Shown: positions 1 through 9,900 of the stretch, piece by piece | How the letters are laid out: the number at the start of each line of letters is the position of its first letter | Numbering within the stretch: position 1 is the first letter of the stretch | DNA from: Streptomyces netropsis | Lineage (GTDB): Bacteria > Actinomycetota > Actinomycetes > Streptomycetales > Streptomycetaceae | Length of the DNA stretch: 64,000 bases | NCBI RefSeq assembly: GCF_014203545.1 | Contig: NZ_JACHJG010000008.1 | Location: 301,934-365,933 of the forward strand | Direction of reading: 5' to 3' | Made by a program: the position numbers and the translations under genes | Notes under the pieces: model-generated | Databases searched by the model: none | The model's input: the letters and a program-made list of their open reading frames with translations, nothing else | Told to the model about the DNA's origin: nothing

Positions 1-269
1 GCCTGCACGGTCAGCTGGAGCGCGGAGCCCAGCTCGGGGCTGTTCGGCGCGAAGACCAGGTCGAGCAGCCCGCAGCCGAAGTCGGGGCGCATCACGCGCT
101 CGCCGGGGCTGGTGAACAGCAGTTGCTCGACGAGGTCGCGCACGTGGTCGTCGTATCCGGTGTCCGCGGTACGCCCCCGGCTGCCGATCCGGAACGGGAA
201 CGCGATGTCGGTCCGGCGCGGCCCCGCCTCGGGCGCCCGCATACCCACCGCCCCGCGCTGCTCGTTCAT
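1..269 (-). CDS. gp25/GPW-like baseplate wedge protein (3' end outside window)
   Basis: Only the first 89 residues are present; the gene continues past the left edge. The visible part has the gp25-like signature GERVMRPDFG at about residues 57-66, following a short helix (HVRDLVEQLL). In T4 and in CIS particles this protein links the sheath to the baseplate wedges. The ATG at 269 overlaps the TGA of the PAAR-like gene by 4 nt, so it is translationally coupled to the rest of the CIS operon. Family call is fairly sure; completeness cannot be judged. Confidence 0.8.
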   Translation of the reverse strand, partial: MNEQRGAVGMRAPEAGPRRTDIAFPFRIGSRGRTADTGYDDHVRDLVEQLLFTSPGERVMRPDFGCGLLDLVFAPNSPELGSALQLTVQ

Positions 270-598
270 CGCCCCACCGCCCGCTGCTGGACCACGGAGA
301 CGTTGGGCGGGCCTTGCGGCGCCTGGTCGGCGGCCAGGCACAGGCCCGTGGAGGAGCGCAGTACGGCCGGCGAGCCGTTGATCCTGATCCGGGTGGAGGG
401 CGCCACCCAGCGGATCGTCACGCACGGATGCGGCACGTTGGCCACGGTGAACGGGCAGCCGCTGACGGTGTAGAGGTCGGCCACCGAGCCGGCGACATTG
501 CCACTGACCACGACCCGCGTCTGCGCGGGCAGGATCGTGGCCCGTGCGCCGTGCGGACAGGTCACCGTGGCGTTGACGTGTAAGAGATTCCCGGACAA
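266..598 (-). CDS. PAAR-like spike-tip protein of CIS
   Basis: A 110-residue protein rich in Gly, Val and Thr, beginning with an N-terminal stretch containing VTCPHGARATI, like small PAAR-like/DUF4280 tip proteins. Cysteines and histidines (CPHG; CPF; HPC) could bind a metal as in PAAR cones. Its place directly after the gpV-like spike gene and before gp25 is the usual CIS order. It would cap the spike and puncture the target membrane. The family assignment is by size, composition and context rather than by a decisive motif. Confidence 0.6.
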   Translation of the reverse strand: MSGNLLHVNATVTCPHGARATILPAQTRVVVSGNVAGSVADLYTVSGCPFTVANVPHPCVTIRWVAPSTRIRINGSPAVLRSSTGLCLAADQAPQGPPNVSVVQQRAVGR

Positions 599-613
599 AA
601 GAACCCTCCCCTC

Positions 614-1129
614 TCAGGTCACGCTCAGGGCGTCCTGGTTGATGGTCACGGTCGGGCCGATGAGCGTGATCTTCGCTCCCTGGCCGTTGTCGATGTGGAT
701 CCCGGAGTCGTTGATCACGATGGAGGCGCCGTTCGCGGACTTGAGCGTGATCCCGGTGACCGGGTCGTCGGAGAGCACGAAAGTCCGCCGGCCCAGCGTC
801 GTCTGCATGACGTGGTTGGGAGCGCCGGGAAGTCCGGTGAGCGCCTGGGCCGGCAGTTCGCTCTCGTGTCCGTACCAGCAGCCGGACCAGATGGGGTCGC
901 TGGGGTTGCCCTGCTCGAACTCCATCCACACCCCGGACCCGACCGGGGGCACCGCGTAGTGCCCCATCCCCCGGCCGGCCACCGGGAAGCAGGGCATGGC
1001 CCAGTTGGACGGCGTCTCACCGAGGACGTCCGTCACCAGAGCCGTGATGCGGCCTCTCCGCTCCGGATCGGTGTTGTTCACCACGGTGCCCCGGTACTTG
1101 CCGAGGTAGCGGGTGGGTTCAGTGGCCAT
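614..1129 (-). CDS. gpV/gp5-like central spike protein (VgrG C-terminal half)
   Basis: 171 residues. The first ~85 residues resemble the OB-fold of phage baseplate protein V (LGKYRGTVVNNTDPERRGR start, then a Trp/Pro-rich strand region with GVWMEFEQGNPSDPIW). The last ~45 residues form short hydrophobic repeats typical of a trimeric beta-helix spike (IVINDSGIHID, KITLIG, VTINQ). Together with the gpD-like gene just upstream it makes up a split VgrG. ATG at 1129. Sits in the spike. Confidence 0.82.
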   Translation of the reverse strand: MATEPTRYLGKYRGTVVNNTDPERRGRITALVTDVLGETPSNWAMPCFPVAGRGMGHYAVPPVGSGVWMEFEQGNPSDPIWSGCWYGHESELPAQALTGLPGAPNHVMQTTLGRRTFVLSDDPVTGITLKSANGASIVINDSGIHIDNGQGAKITLIGPTVTINQDALSVT

Positions 1130-1188
1130 GCGTCTGCTCCTGTGCTCCTGCTCTGTCGGGCTCTGACAACTCTTGTGGCCCCTTGCGC

Positions 1189-2331
1189 TTACGGGCGCAC
1201 GACGGGCGTGCGGGAGATCAGTCCCTCGCGGGCGAGGGTGAAGTTCTGTGTGTAGGAGCCTCGTTGGAGGTTGTGGGTGACGCTCTTGACGAAGTAGAGG
1301 CCGTCGTAGGTGATCCCGGCGCCGCGTACGCCGACGAGTTCGCGGGGGCGCAGCACATGGCCGTAGCGGACGACGTCGAGCTGCCCGGACCCCGACACCG
1401 CGTCGGCCGACTCCATGGCCTTGGCGAGGGTCTCGGCCAGGGCCGAACCGGTTTCCTTCTTGGCGGCGTCGTTGACCGTCGTCTTCTTCAGCGCGGGCGC
1501 GGGCTTGAGGGCCAGCGGGGGCCGCAGGATGCTCACTTCGGGGATGGGCAGCAGTGTCGAGATCTTGGTGGCGGGGATCTGCACCCGCGCCCTCGGCTCC
1601 TCGCGGGCGGTGCCGTCGAAGGCGAAGGTGAGCTGGTCGACGTTGGACAGGGCGTCCATGTTCACGTTGAGCGCGTGCTGGGGGATGCCGAGCCGCACTT
1701 CCGGCCCCCAGTAGGCCCGGCTCATACCGGGAACGGGCCCCGGGTCGAGGTAGAACACATAGCCGTTGGCCTTCGCCAGTTCGCTGATGTAGGCGAGGTC
1801 GGTCCCGTTCTGGGCCTCCACGCGGTGTGTCGGCACCGACATCTGCGGGATCAGTTCGGGGACGACCAGCGGGGTGATGCCGTACTGGGCGTACCGGGTC
1901 AGCATCACGGCGACCCGCCCGGCGGGCGACATCGCCGGATAGTCCGTACCGGTCCGGTCCTCCAGGTCCATCAGCACCGTCAGGTCCTCGCCGGTGACGG
2001 TGAGGGTGGACTGGCCGGGCTGGTTGCTGACCCCGACCTCCTGGCGGATGAGGACACCGTCCATGAGGACGGTCGGCGTGCCCTGGACGGTGACGACGAG
2101 CACGACCCTGATCTCGGGGTCGAAGAACCCACCCGGGAGCAGGGCGGTGTTGATCAGCCCGTTCTTCGACAGGTCGAACGCCAGCTGGAACCCGCTGCGC
2201 TGCCCGCTGGCCACGGTGACCTGGGCGGACAGCAGCGCGTCGGTGACGGGCTGCGGCACGGGCACGGGGATCCGCGGCCCCATCATCAGGGTCAGCCGGA
2301 TCGGTCCGGTGGTGACCGGGGCGTCAGCCAT
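1189..2331 (-). CDS. gpD/gp27-like baseplate hub protein (VgrG N-terminal half)
   Basis: 380 residues, matching late-control-D/gp27-like hub proteins: an N-terminal barrel (RLTLMMGPRIPVPVPQPVTDAL), a central region with TLTVTGEDLTVLMDLED, the typical PTHRVEAQNGTDLAYISELAKANGYVFYLD segment (given here in part), and a C-terminal LYFVKSVTHNLQRGSYTQ motif common in hub proteins. It forms the trimeric hub that carries the gpV-like spike. Its ATG overlaps the LysM gene's end by 8 nt. In many CIS the hub and spike are one VgrG protein; here they are separate genes. Confidence 0.82.
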   Translation of the reverse strand: MADAPVTTGPIRLTLMMGPRIPVPVPQPVTDALLSAQVTVASGQRSGFQLAFDLSKNGLINTALLPGGFFDPEIRVVLVVTVQGTPTVLMDGVLIRQEVGVSNQPGQSTLTVTGEDLTVLMDLEDRTGTDYPAMSPAGRVAVMLTRYAQYGITPLVVPELIPQMSVPTHRVEAQNGTDLAYISELAKANGYVFYLDPGPVPGMSRAYWGPEVRLGIPQHALNVNMDALSNVDQLTFAFDGTAREEPRARVQIPATKISTLLPIPEVSILRPPLALKPAPALKKTTVNDAAKKETGSALAETLAKAMESADAVSGSGQLDVVRYGHVLRPRELVGVRGAGITYDGLYFVKSVTHNLQRGSYTQNFTLAREGLISRTPVVRP

Positions 2332-2689
2332 TCGCGGCTCCGGGCACGCCCGCCGGAAGCGCGATCTTGAGCCTGCGCCCCGGCGTCCGGGTCAGCTCCC
2401 TGGGGTCGACGACGGGATTGGCGTCGGCGATCTGCCACCACTGCTCGGCACTGCCGAGGTAGCGGTACGCGAGCAGGTCCGCCCGGTCGCCGACGCTGAC
2501 GGTGTGCTCGGTGAGAGCGCTCAGCCGGGCGGGATCGGGCAGCAGGCGCCGCCTCAGGTACGGGGTCTGCCGCCCGTCGTCCTCGGTGTGCACGGCGACG
2601 GGTATGCCGTGATAGCGGCTGGAGCGGGGATAGGCCGAGGGCGCGGGTATCGCGTCCGGTGTGCGGCCGTTCCCGGTCTCATAGGTCAT
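2324..2689 (-). CDS. LysM-domain baseplate protein (gp53/Pvc7-like)
   Basis: 121 residues from the ATG at 2689, which overlaps the upstream TGA by 4 nt. A LysM-type fold spans about residues 61-113 (EHTVSVGDRADLLAYRYLG, WWQIADAN, GRRLKIALPAG). In CIS and phage baseplates such LysM proteins join the tube end to the hub rather than binding peptidoglycan. A longer in-frame opening upstream exists but overlaps the preceding gene and has no good start. Confidence 0.8.
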   Translation of the reverse strand: MTYETGNGRTPDAIPAPSAYPRSSRYHGIPVAVHTEDDGRQTPYLRRRLLPDPARLSALTEHTVSVGDRADLLAYRYLGSAEQWWQIADANPVVDPRELTRTPGRRLKIALPAGVPGAANG

Positions 2690-3339
2690 CAGAAACCCCC
2701 TGCGTTCCCGAGCCCGAGAGCACTGCGGTTCCCGCCGGCCGCGGGCCCGACGAGCTGCTCCTTCTGCGCGAGATGCGCGAGGTAGAGCTCCGCACCGCGA
2801 TGCCCGGTGGGCAGATCGTTGACGGTCAGCACCCGCAGCCCGATCCCGACCGAGGCCCGAATCGGATTGAGCTCGACGTCGAAGGCCTCCTCGGTGATGG
2901 TGAGCTCGGTGAGCCGGACGGGCAGCACGCGGCTGCGCCCCCAGGTGAACAGGGTCAGCGGCGCCTCGATCGGGGTGATCTCCAACGTCCCCAAGGAGGC
3001 GAGGTTCTGATTGCGCCGCAGCAGCGCGCTCGCCGGGTGCAGCAACGTCTCCAGCGCGGCCAGCTGAGGCTGGATCCCCTGCGGGACGGGCAGCTCCATC
3101 TGATCGGTGGCGTCGATCTCCGCCGTGAACTTCCACGTCTCGGCGGCGGGCCCCTTGAGCCGTAACGCCTCGGTCCGGTCACCGGCACCTTCGGCGCCGG
3201 CGCCTTGGGGGGCGAGGGAGCGCTCCAGGGAGTCGGGGTTGAACTGGAGGACGATGATGCCGCGGGGGGTGCCGCGTTGGGGGTCGACTATGACGATGCC
3301 GGAGCGGATGGGTTTGGGGAGGTCGGCGTAGCGGGTCAT
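2689..3339 (-). CDS. CIS tube-type protein (PF19266-like)
   Basis: 216 residues. Start chosen at ATG 3339, which has a GGAGGGGAGCC ribosome site just upstream and overlaps the TGA of the HEAT-like gene by 4 nt; earlier in-frame starts lie inside that gene. The motif VLQFNPDSLERS at about residues 29-40 is characteristic of contractile injection system tube-domain proteins, which sit between the inner tube and the LysM/hub proteins. Gly- and Ala-rich C-terminus. Confidence 0.78.
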   Translation of the reverse strand: MTRYADLPKPIRSGIVIVDPQRGTPRGIIVLQFNPDSLERSLAPQGAGAEGAGDRTEALRLKGPAAETWKFTAEIDATDQMELPVPQGIQPQLAALETLLHPASALLRRNQNLASLGTLEITPIEAPLTLFTWGRSRVLPVRLTELTITEEAFDVELNPIRASVGIGLRVLTVNDLPTGHRGAELYLAHLAQKEQLVGPAAGGNRSALGLGNAGGF

Positions 3340-3929
3340 TGGCTCCCCTCCGCCTCGAATGCCTTCACAATGCTCAGCGCTCTCGACCGCACGTAGTCCT
3401 CTGGGTCTTCGAGCGAGACTCTGCGGATCACCGGTACGAACCGCTGGTACCCGGTGTAAGTCGTGGCCCACAGACCTGCGTAGCGCACTTTTGGCTCGCT
3501 GTTCGCGACGGTCTCACTGATTCTCCGGAACACACCCTCGTCGAACTCCGGCGGGGCGGCGAGCCCCATCCGTAGCACGTGCTGAGCACGCGTACGCGCG
3601 TCTTCCGCCTCATCGAACGCCCGGAACAGTTCATCGAGCCCCCATAGGGGGACCTGATCGAGAAACTGTTGCTCGAAGGGCTCCACACTGCTCCGACCGT
3701 CCCCGGTGAACACCACGTAGGCGACGCCGGACGTCGCGTCGACGATGAAGTGCAGCGCGACATCGGGCAGCCCTTGCCAGATCAGCTGACCGTCGACCTG
3801 CTCGTCCCGGTCACGATGGGTTTCATGAACAAGCGGCCAGCCCCACGCAAGAGCGAAATCATCGATATCGTCTGCCGAAACTTCCGAACGAAGCACATAG
3901 CGTCGCGACTGGTGTAGGTAATCTTTCAC
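3336..3929 (-). CDS. HEAT-like helical protein, candidate immunity protein for the DUF4157 cargo
   Basis: 197 residues from a GTG at 3929, preceded by AAAGGGG at good spacing and 27 nt after the stop of the DUF4157 gene. The sequence is acidic (DDIDDFALAWG, EEQ-rich) with a helical C-terminal half; PKVRYAGLWATTYTGYQ and DPEDYVRSRALSIVKAFEAEG look like HEAT repeats. No signal peptide or membrane segment. It sits between the cargo-like protein and the tube gene, is lower in GC than the structural genes and is not a known core CIS component. Immunity function is inference from position and style; a cargo chaperone is the alternative. Confidence 0.55.
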   Translation of the reverse strand: MKDYLHQSRRYVLRSEVSADDIDDFALAWGWPLVHETHRDRDEQVDGQLIWQGLPDVALHFIVDATSGVAYVVFTGDGRSSVEPFEQQFLDQVPLWGLDELFRAFDEAEDARTRAQHVLRMGLAAPPEFDEGVFRRISETVANSEPKVRYAGLWATTYTGYQRFVPVIRRVSLEDPEDYVRSRALSIVKAFEAEGSQ

Positions 3930-3956
3930 ATCCGACCCCTTTACAGCAAAGGTGAG

Positions 3957-6900
3957 CTACTTCCGATGAGCGGCCGTGTACATCTCTATCACCGCTACCC
4001 GAACCTCTTGGAAGATCAGCTCCTTGACCTTCGCCTCGTACTCCTGACCGCTTTGAATATTCATGGCCCTCACCATAGCTTCGACCTTTCCCTCGACGCC
4101 GAAGTCCTTGATCCAGGCCGATACGGAATTAACGTGCCGGTCCGCAAGGGTACCGGCATTGCGAATGGGGCGCATGTCCCTTGCGTATTTATTGTCCAGC
4201 TTCTTGCGCTCTTCCGCCAAGTCCTCCGGCTTCGCGTTGGGGTCCGCCGCCTTCTGCCTCAACCGCTCCAGATCCCGGTCGCGTCGCTCCCGGATACTCG
4301 CCTTCTCCTCCTCTATGGGCCGAGCGCCGGTCAGATCCTCGCCAAGCCGCTCCCCTCCGGACTCGGATCCCGAAAAAGCCGCCGGCAGAGACTCAAATAT
4401 CTTCTCCATCTCCCCGCTTCCACGACCTCCCTCGTTCGCCTTGACCAACCTTTGCACCGTCAGGGCATTCGTCACCATGGCCAGCGGATCACGCTCCACC
4501 TCCTGACCGCCCAGAAGCCACGCCGCCTTGAGCATGTCGGTCCGCTCCTTCCTGGGAATATCCTTGGCCTGCGGCTTCCCCCGGAAGAAGTTGTCGGCGT
4601 ACTTCACGAAACCATTCCATTGATTTTTTTCAGTCAATTCCTCCGCGATGCCGACCTTCTTCTCTCCCTTGACCTCTTTGGTGAGGTAGATATGGCTGAG
4701 CTGTTCAGCCGATTTGAACCCCTCACCCACCACCACCTTTTTGGCAGACTTATTCCCCTTTTGGGTCCGACGCAGAGAGGCTTCCCCTCCAGCATCCGAA
4801 AAGTCCAGGGCGTCCTGCTCCCTCTGCTTAATCATGTCCATTCCCCGCGTCTTACGCGTAATGGCAGGAGGCGGAACAGGCTTGCTGACAGTATGCCGAG
4901 GGACGACACCCGGCTCCTTTGGGGAGATATTTACGTGCTCACCTGCCTTGACGATAACAGGATTGTTCTCTATTTCTATGGCAAGCTTGTGCAGGAACTC
5001 CAGGACCTCACGCTGAGGGATCGTTACCTTCAGCCCTTCGAGGACTAGGTCCTCTGGGTTGAGTACTGCCTGGATCCCGAACTTTTCCGCACCTCGGATT
5101 GCGAGGGCGGAGAGCCGATACCAGGTCCGCATCCCCGCGAGAACAGCACTCAGCACAGGTCTGGGAACGCCACGGGCGAACAGCTTCCGAATCTTGGGCC
5201 GGATACGGGCAACGATGCGAGCAAGCCGCTTTTCCTTCGCCTCCGGCGAGTTCTCGCGTTTCCTGCGCTCATCGCGCTGCTGCTTGCGCTTGTTCCACCG
5301 CTCGCGCAAACGGTCCCGCTGCCGCTTGAACGCCTCGCGAATCCTCTTCGCACTATTCGTCAGCGACTTCCCGAGCTTGCTGTTCTTGAGCCTGCGGCCC
5401 AGCGCCCGGGCGGCGTTGCCCACCTTCTTCAAGGCACCCTTCACCGCCGCCTTGGCGCCGTTCAGCGCACGGCCGGCCAACGACGGACGGCCCGCACGGG
5501 CCGGGGCCTTGGCGGGGGTCGCCTTGCCCGAGGGCGTGCGTTCACGCCGGGTCGGCCGCTTCTTGGGGGACGGCCGGGACCCCGTCCGGCGGGGGCCCTT
5601 CAACGCCTGGCCGGCTCGTTTCAGGCTCGCCTTCGCCCGGTTCACCGCGGCCCCCGCCGCCTTCCGTGGCCCCTTCGTCGCCTTCGCCAGGCCCTTCATG
5701 ATCTTCTGGGCCATCGCCTTGAGCCGCCCGCCGACCCCCTTCGCCGCCAGCTTCAAGCGGCTCAGCAGGAAGTTGGTGATGAATTCGAAGAGCGCGACCA
5801 CACCCGCCGCGACCGCCTGGGCGAACAGGCAAGCCGCTCCCACACCGCCCTTGACCGCCTTGAGGAAGCCGAAGAACTTGCCGAACGCGGCGATGATCTT
5901 GCTGATCGTGCCCCAGGCCGCCATCAGGCCCTGAATGATCGTCATGATCGCCCCGGCAGCCGGCACGATCATCGAGACGACCTTCTCGACCACGATCGAG
6001 ATGATGATGGCGGGCAATGACTGGACCAGTGCCTGCCAGGCCATCCGTCCGATCTGGGCCATCGAGACGCAGCCCTTGACCAGGACGTTGATGATGGTCT
6101 TGCCCAGGCCGAGGACCGACTCGACCTTCTCGTTGAACCACGACTTCACCGCCGTCTTCACGGCGCCCCACAGGTGGTTCTGGATGCCCTCCTTGGCCGC
6201 GCTGCCCAGCTTCGACAGCCAACCGCCCGGGTCCGGGGCGATGTCCGCGACCAGCGCCGCGAACTGGCCCAGCATCGCGATCGCCTTCTGCGCGAAGTCG
6301 ATGGCGGCCACCACGGCATCGCGGACCATGTTGACCGCGGCCTTGAGGCCCTTCTCCAGCAGGTTCAGCAGTTTGTTCAGGCCGGCGGCCAGCAGGTCGA
6401 GGAGCTTGTTGACCGCGGCCTTGAGCTTGTCGGCCCACTCGTTGACCTTGGCTATCGCCTGGTCACGCCATTGCCGGATCTTGTTCCGGAACTTCTCCCG
6501 CAGCCCGGGGAACGCCGCCAGCAGGACGTCGCCGATGGCGATCAGCGCGTCCGCGAGCTTCTTGATCAGCTCGACCGCGAACTTCCTGGCCTGCTCGATC
6601 GCCCAGTTCGCGAACTCCCGGAATTTGTCGATGATCCCGTTGACGATCTTGCGGAAGAAGTCGAAGATCCCGGTGATCACGTTCAGCAGCGCGTCGAACG
6701 CCGCCTTCACCTTGGACTTGACCCAGCCCCACGCTCCGGAGGACTCCTCCTTCTTGCGTTCCTTCTCCTTGCGGGCCTTCTCCTCCGCCTCCTTCCGGTT
6801 GTCCTGGATCTTCTTGTTGTCCTCGTCCTGGCGCTTGCCGACGTCCTTGTCCGTGTCGGTGCGCTTGGTGTCGATCTCCTTGTTCTTCTCGCCGTGTTCC

Positions 6901-9900
6901 TTCACCGCGTCGGTGTCGGCGCTGGCGATCTCCTCGTCCTGCTCCGTCTGCCACTGCGTCCGCTCGGCCCGCACCTGCTCGGCGGCCTGGCCGCGCTCGC
7001 CCGCCTGGGCTTCGGCGTTCTCGGCGACGGCCTGGTCCTGGGCCTCCTGGCTCTCGCGGCGCTCCTCGGCCTCGGCCTGCTTCTGCTGGGACTGTTCCTG
7101 GCCCATGCGGCCCTGACCCTGGCCGACCGCGGCCTGGATCTGCGGGCCGCGCTCCTGCTGGGCGACGACCGCCACGCCCGGCTTGGCGCCGGCGGCCGCA
7201 CCGGCCCGGCGCCGACTGCCCGTGCCGCCGACGCCCCCGGGCACGTCGCCCCGGAGCGTCTCCCCGGGCACGTCCGGGTAGATCTGGTCCTCGCCCATAG
7301 GCTTGGCCGCGTCCTCGCGGCCGACGCCCAGGATCTTCGCCGAGGAGGTCTTGAGGTTCTCGGCCTGCTGGTCGGTGCGCCTGGGGTCGCTCTCCCCGCT
7401 CAACTGCACCTTCGGCGCCTTGACCGTGCGGTTCAGGGCGGCGTCGGTGACGGGCACCTCCCCCACCGCCTTCTGCATGTTCTGGACGTCCTGGGCACTC
7501 ACCTGGTTCGCCGGATCGTCCGAGACCGCCGGACGGGGCACGTCGGCCGCCGGGTTCGGCCCCCCGGCCTTCTCGCCCTCGGCCTTCTTCTGCTCCTTGC
7601 CGCTCTCCGCGCCCTCCCGCTCCACGTGCTCGGTGACCTGCTGGGCGGGGGCCGCCTCCTCCGGCGTACCGGAGAGCGTGCGCGGGGCGCCCGAAGGACG
7701 TTGCGCGGTAGGGGCGTCGGCCTCCAGAGCGGCGTGCTGCTCGCCGACGGAGCGGTCCACCGCCCCGTCGACGCCGTCGAGCGTGGGCTCCATCTGGTCG
7801 GGCGGCAGGGTGCCCGCCGTGGCGAGGGCGCTCTGGGGGTCCTGGCCGGAGACGTCGGGAGGTGCCGGTTTCTCCGCCTCCTTCTCCTTGCCGCCCGCGC
7901 CACCGCCACCGCCGCCACAGCCGCCCTCGCCGCCACCGGCCTCCTCGGTGGTGGGCTGCGGGGCGCCGGCGCAGGCGCCACCGCCCTCCTCCATGGAGGC
8001 ATCCGGACCGGCCTGCGCACCGGGGGCACCCAAGGCGCCGGGTGCCTCGGCCTGCTCCGCGGCGGGACCCATGGCCCCGAGACCGGGGCCGGGATCCTCG
8101 GTCTCCGCCATGGCGCCGGAGGCTCCGGCAGGGTCCGAGGGCCCTGGGCCGCCCGGTCCCGGGCGGGCCCGCTCGGCGCGGCCGCGCCCGTCCGTCGGCG
8201 TGGCCTCGGCGGCGGCCGGTTCGGCGTCCTGCCGCCCGGGGTCGTCGCCGTACGAGGACTCGGGCGCCGCCTCCTGTTCCGCCTCCGGGCCCTGCCGGCC
8301 TGCCTCGGGCCTCCCTGCCTCGGGGTCGGGTCCGACTTCCTGCTCGACCGGCTGGTCCGGCTGGAGGTCCCGCGCCGTGCGGCTCTCCGACTCCCGGTCG
8401 GTCTCCCGCTGGGCAGAGACATCGGCCTCGGGTGCCGGTGCGGGCCGGTCGGCCGCGGCTTGTTGGGGAGCGGGCGGTTCGGGTGCCTCCTCGGCTTCCT
8501 CCCCCGCCTCGTTCTCCCGGTCCTGCTGGATCTCGTCGGCCTTGGTGCTCGGTGGCTCGGGGAACGAGGGTGCTTCCTGCGCCGCCGATCCACCGGCGGA
8601 GACGTCGAGCCGGTCGGCAGTCGGCACGGACGAGACATCGAGATCGGTGCTCGGGACGAAGTCCTCCGGACGCAGCTCCGGACCGGCCGGCTTGGCGGCC
8701 TCCGGCTCCTCGTCCTTCGGGGTCTCGACGTCCTTCTCGGCCTCCGCCTCCACGCCCAGCGGCTCGTCCTCCGCCTTGCCCTTCTCGTCGTCGAGCAGGC
8801 CGTGCCGGGCCAGCGGACTGTCCTTGGCCCCGGCAAGCTTGTCCACCTGTTCAGGGCGCGCCGGACCCGGCTGCTGGTCCTGGCGCCGGTCGACGGCCTT
8901 GGGCCTGGAACCCTCGGCAGGGCGGTGCGGCCCGGCCATGCGCTGCTGCTCGGGTGCACCGGGGGCCTGCGCGGCGGCACCTGCCCGGGGTGGCTCGGCA
9001 CCCACCAAAGCCCTGGCGGCGCCGACAGCGGCTTCTTGCGGACGCTTCTCTCCAGCCGGGTCCGTCTCCCCGGCCTGGGGCTTGGACTCCTTGTCCTTGG
9101 CGGGCTCCTCCTCCTTTGCCTCCTCCTCGGACTTCTCGTCCTTGCCCTTGTCTTTCTGCTTGTCCTTCTGCTTGCCTTCCTTTCCCTCCTCCTCCTTCTC
9201 CTCCTCCTTCTCCCTCTCCTCTTCCTCGCCCTTCTCCCCCGCCGGGTCCTTCGGCGGATCCTTCGGCGGGACTTCGGGCTCCTCGGCCGGTTCGTGCGTC
9301 GGTTCCGTGACCGGCCCCGGGATCACTCCCGCGTCCGTCTCCGCCGGGCCGCGTTCGCTCCGCTCCACCAACTCAAGCAGCCGCTCGTGGTCCGACGACG
9401 GCAAGCGGAGAGCGAGCCTCTCCAGCACCGACGCCTTCAACTCCGGTGCGAATCGCGTCAGTTGCTGCCTCACCCGGCCGGTCGTGTCCGTCGGGTCGCC
9501 ACGCAGCGAGCGGAGGATCCCCGCGGTGAGGCGGTCCACCAGCGTCGCCGGGTCCAGCAGCTCGGTGCGGAACCGGTCGGCGCTCACCCGTGCGTACCGC
9601 AGCCAGCCCGGTGTGGCGTTCCGCGTCACCTCCGGGCGCGGGAGCTCCGAGCGGGCGCCGCCCTCGGCCTGCTGTTCCACCGCGTCCTGCGGCATGCTCA
9701 CCGCGCCCAGGTCGCGGCCCGCCTTCAACGCGCCCAGGGGGTGCGGCGCCTGGACGGTGTGCAGCAGTTCGTGGGCGACCAGCCGCCGGCCGTCCTCCGT
9801 TCCCGGGCGGAATCTGCCCTCGGCGAAGAAGACGTCCTCGCCCACGGTGACGGCGTCCGCGCCCAGCAGATCGGTCAGCAGTGCCGCGTCGCGGTCGGTG

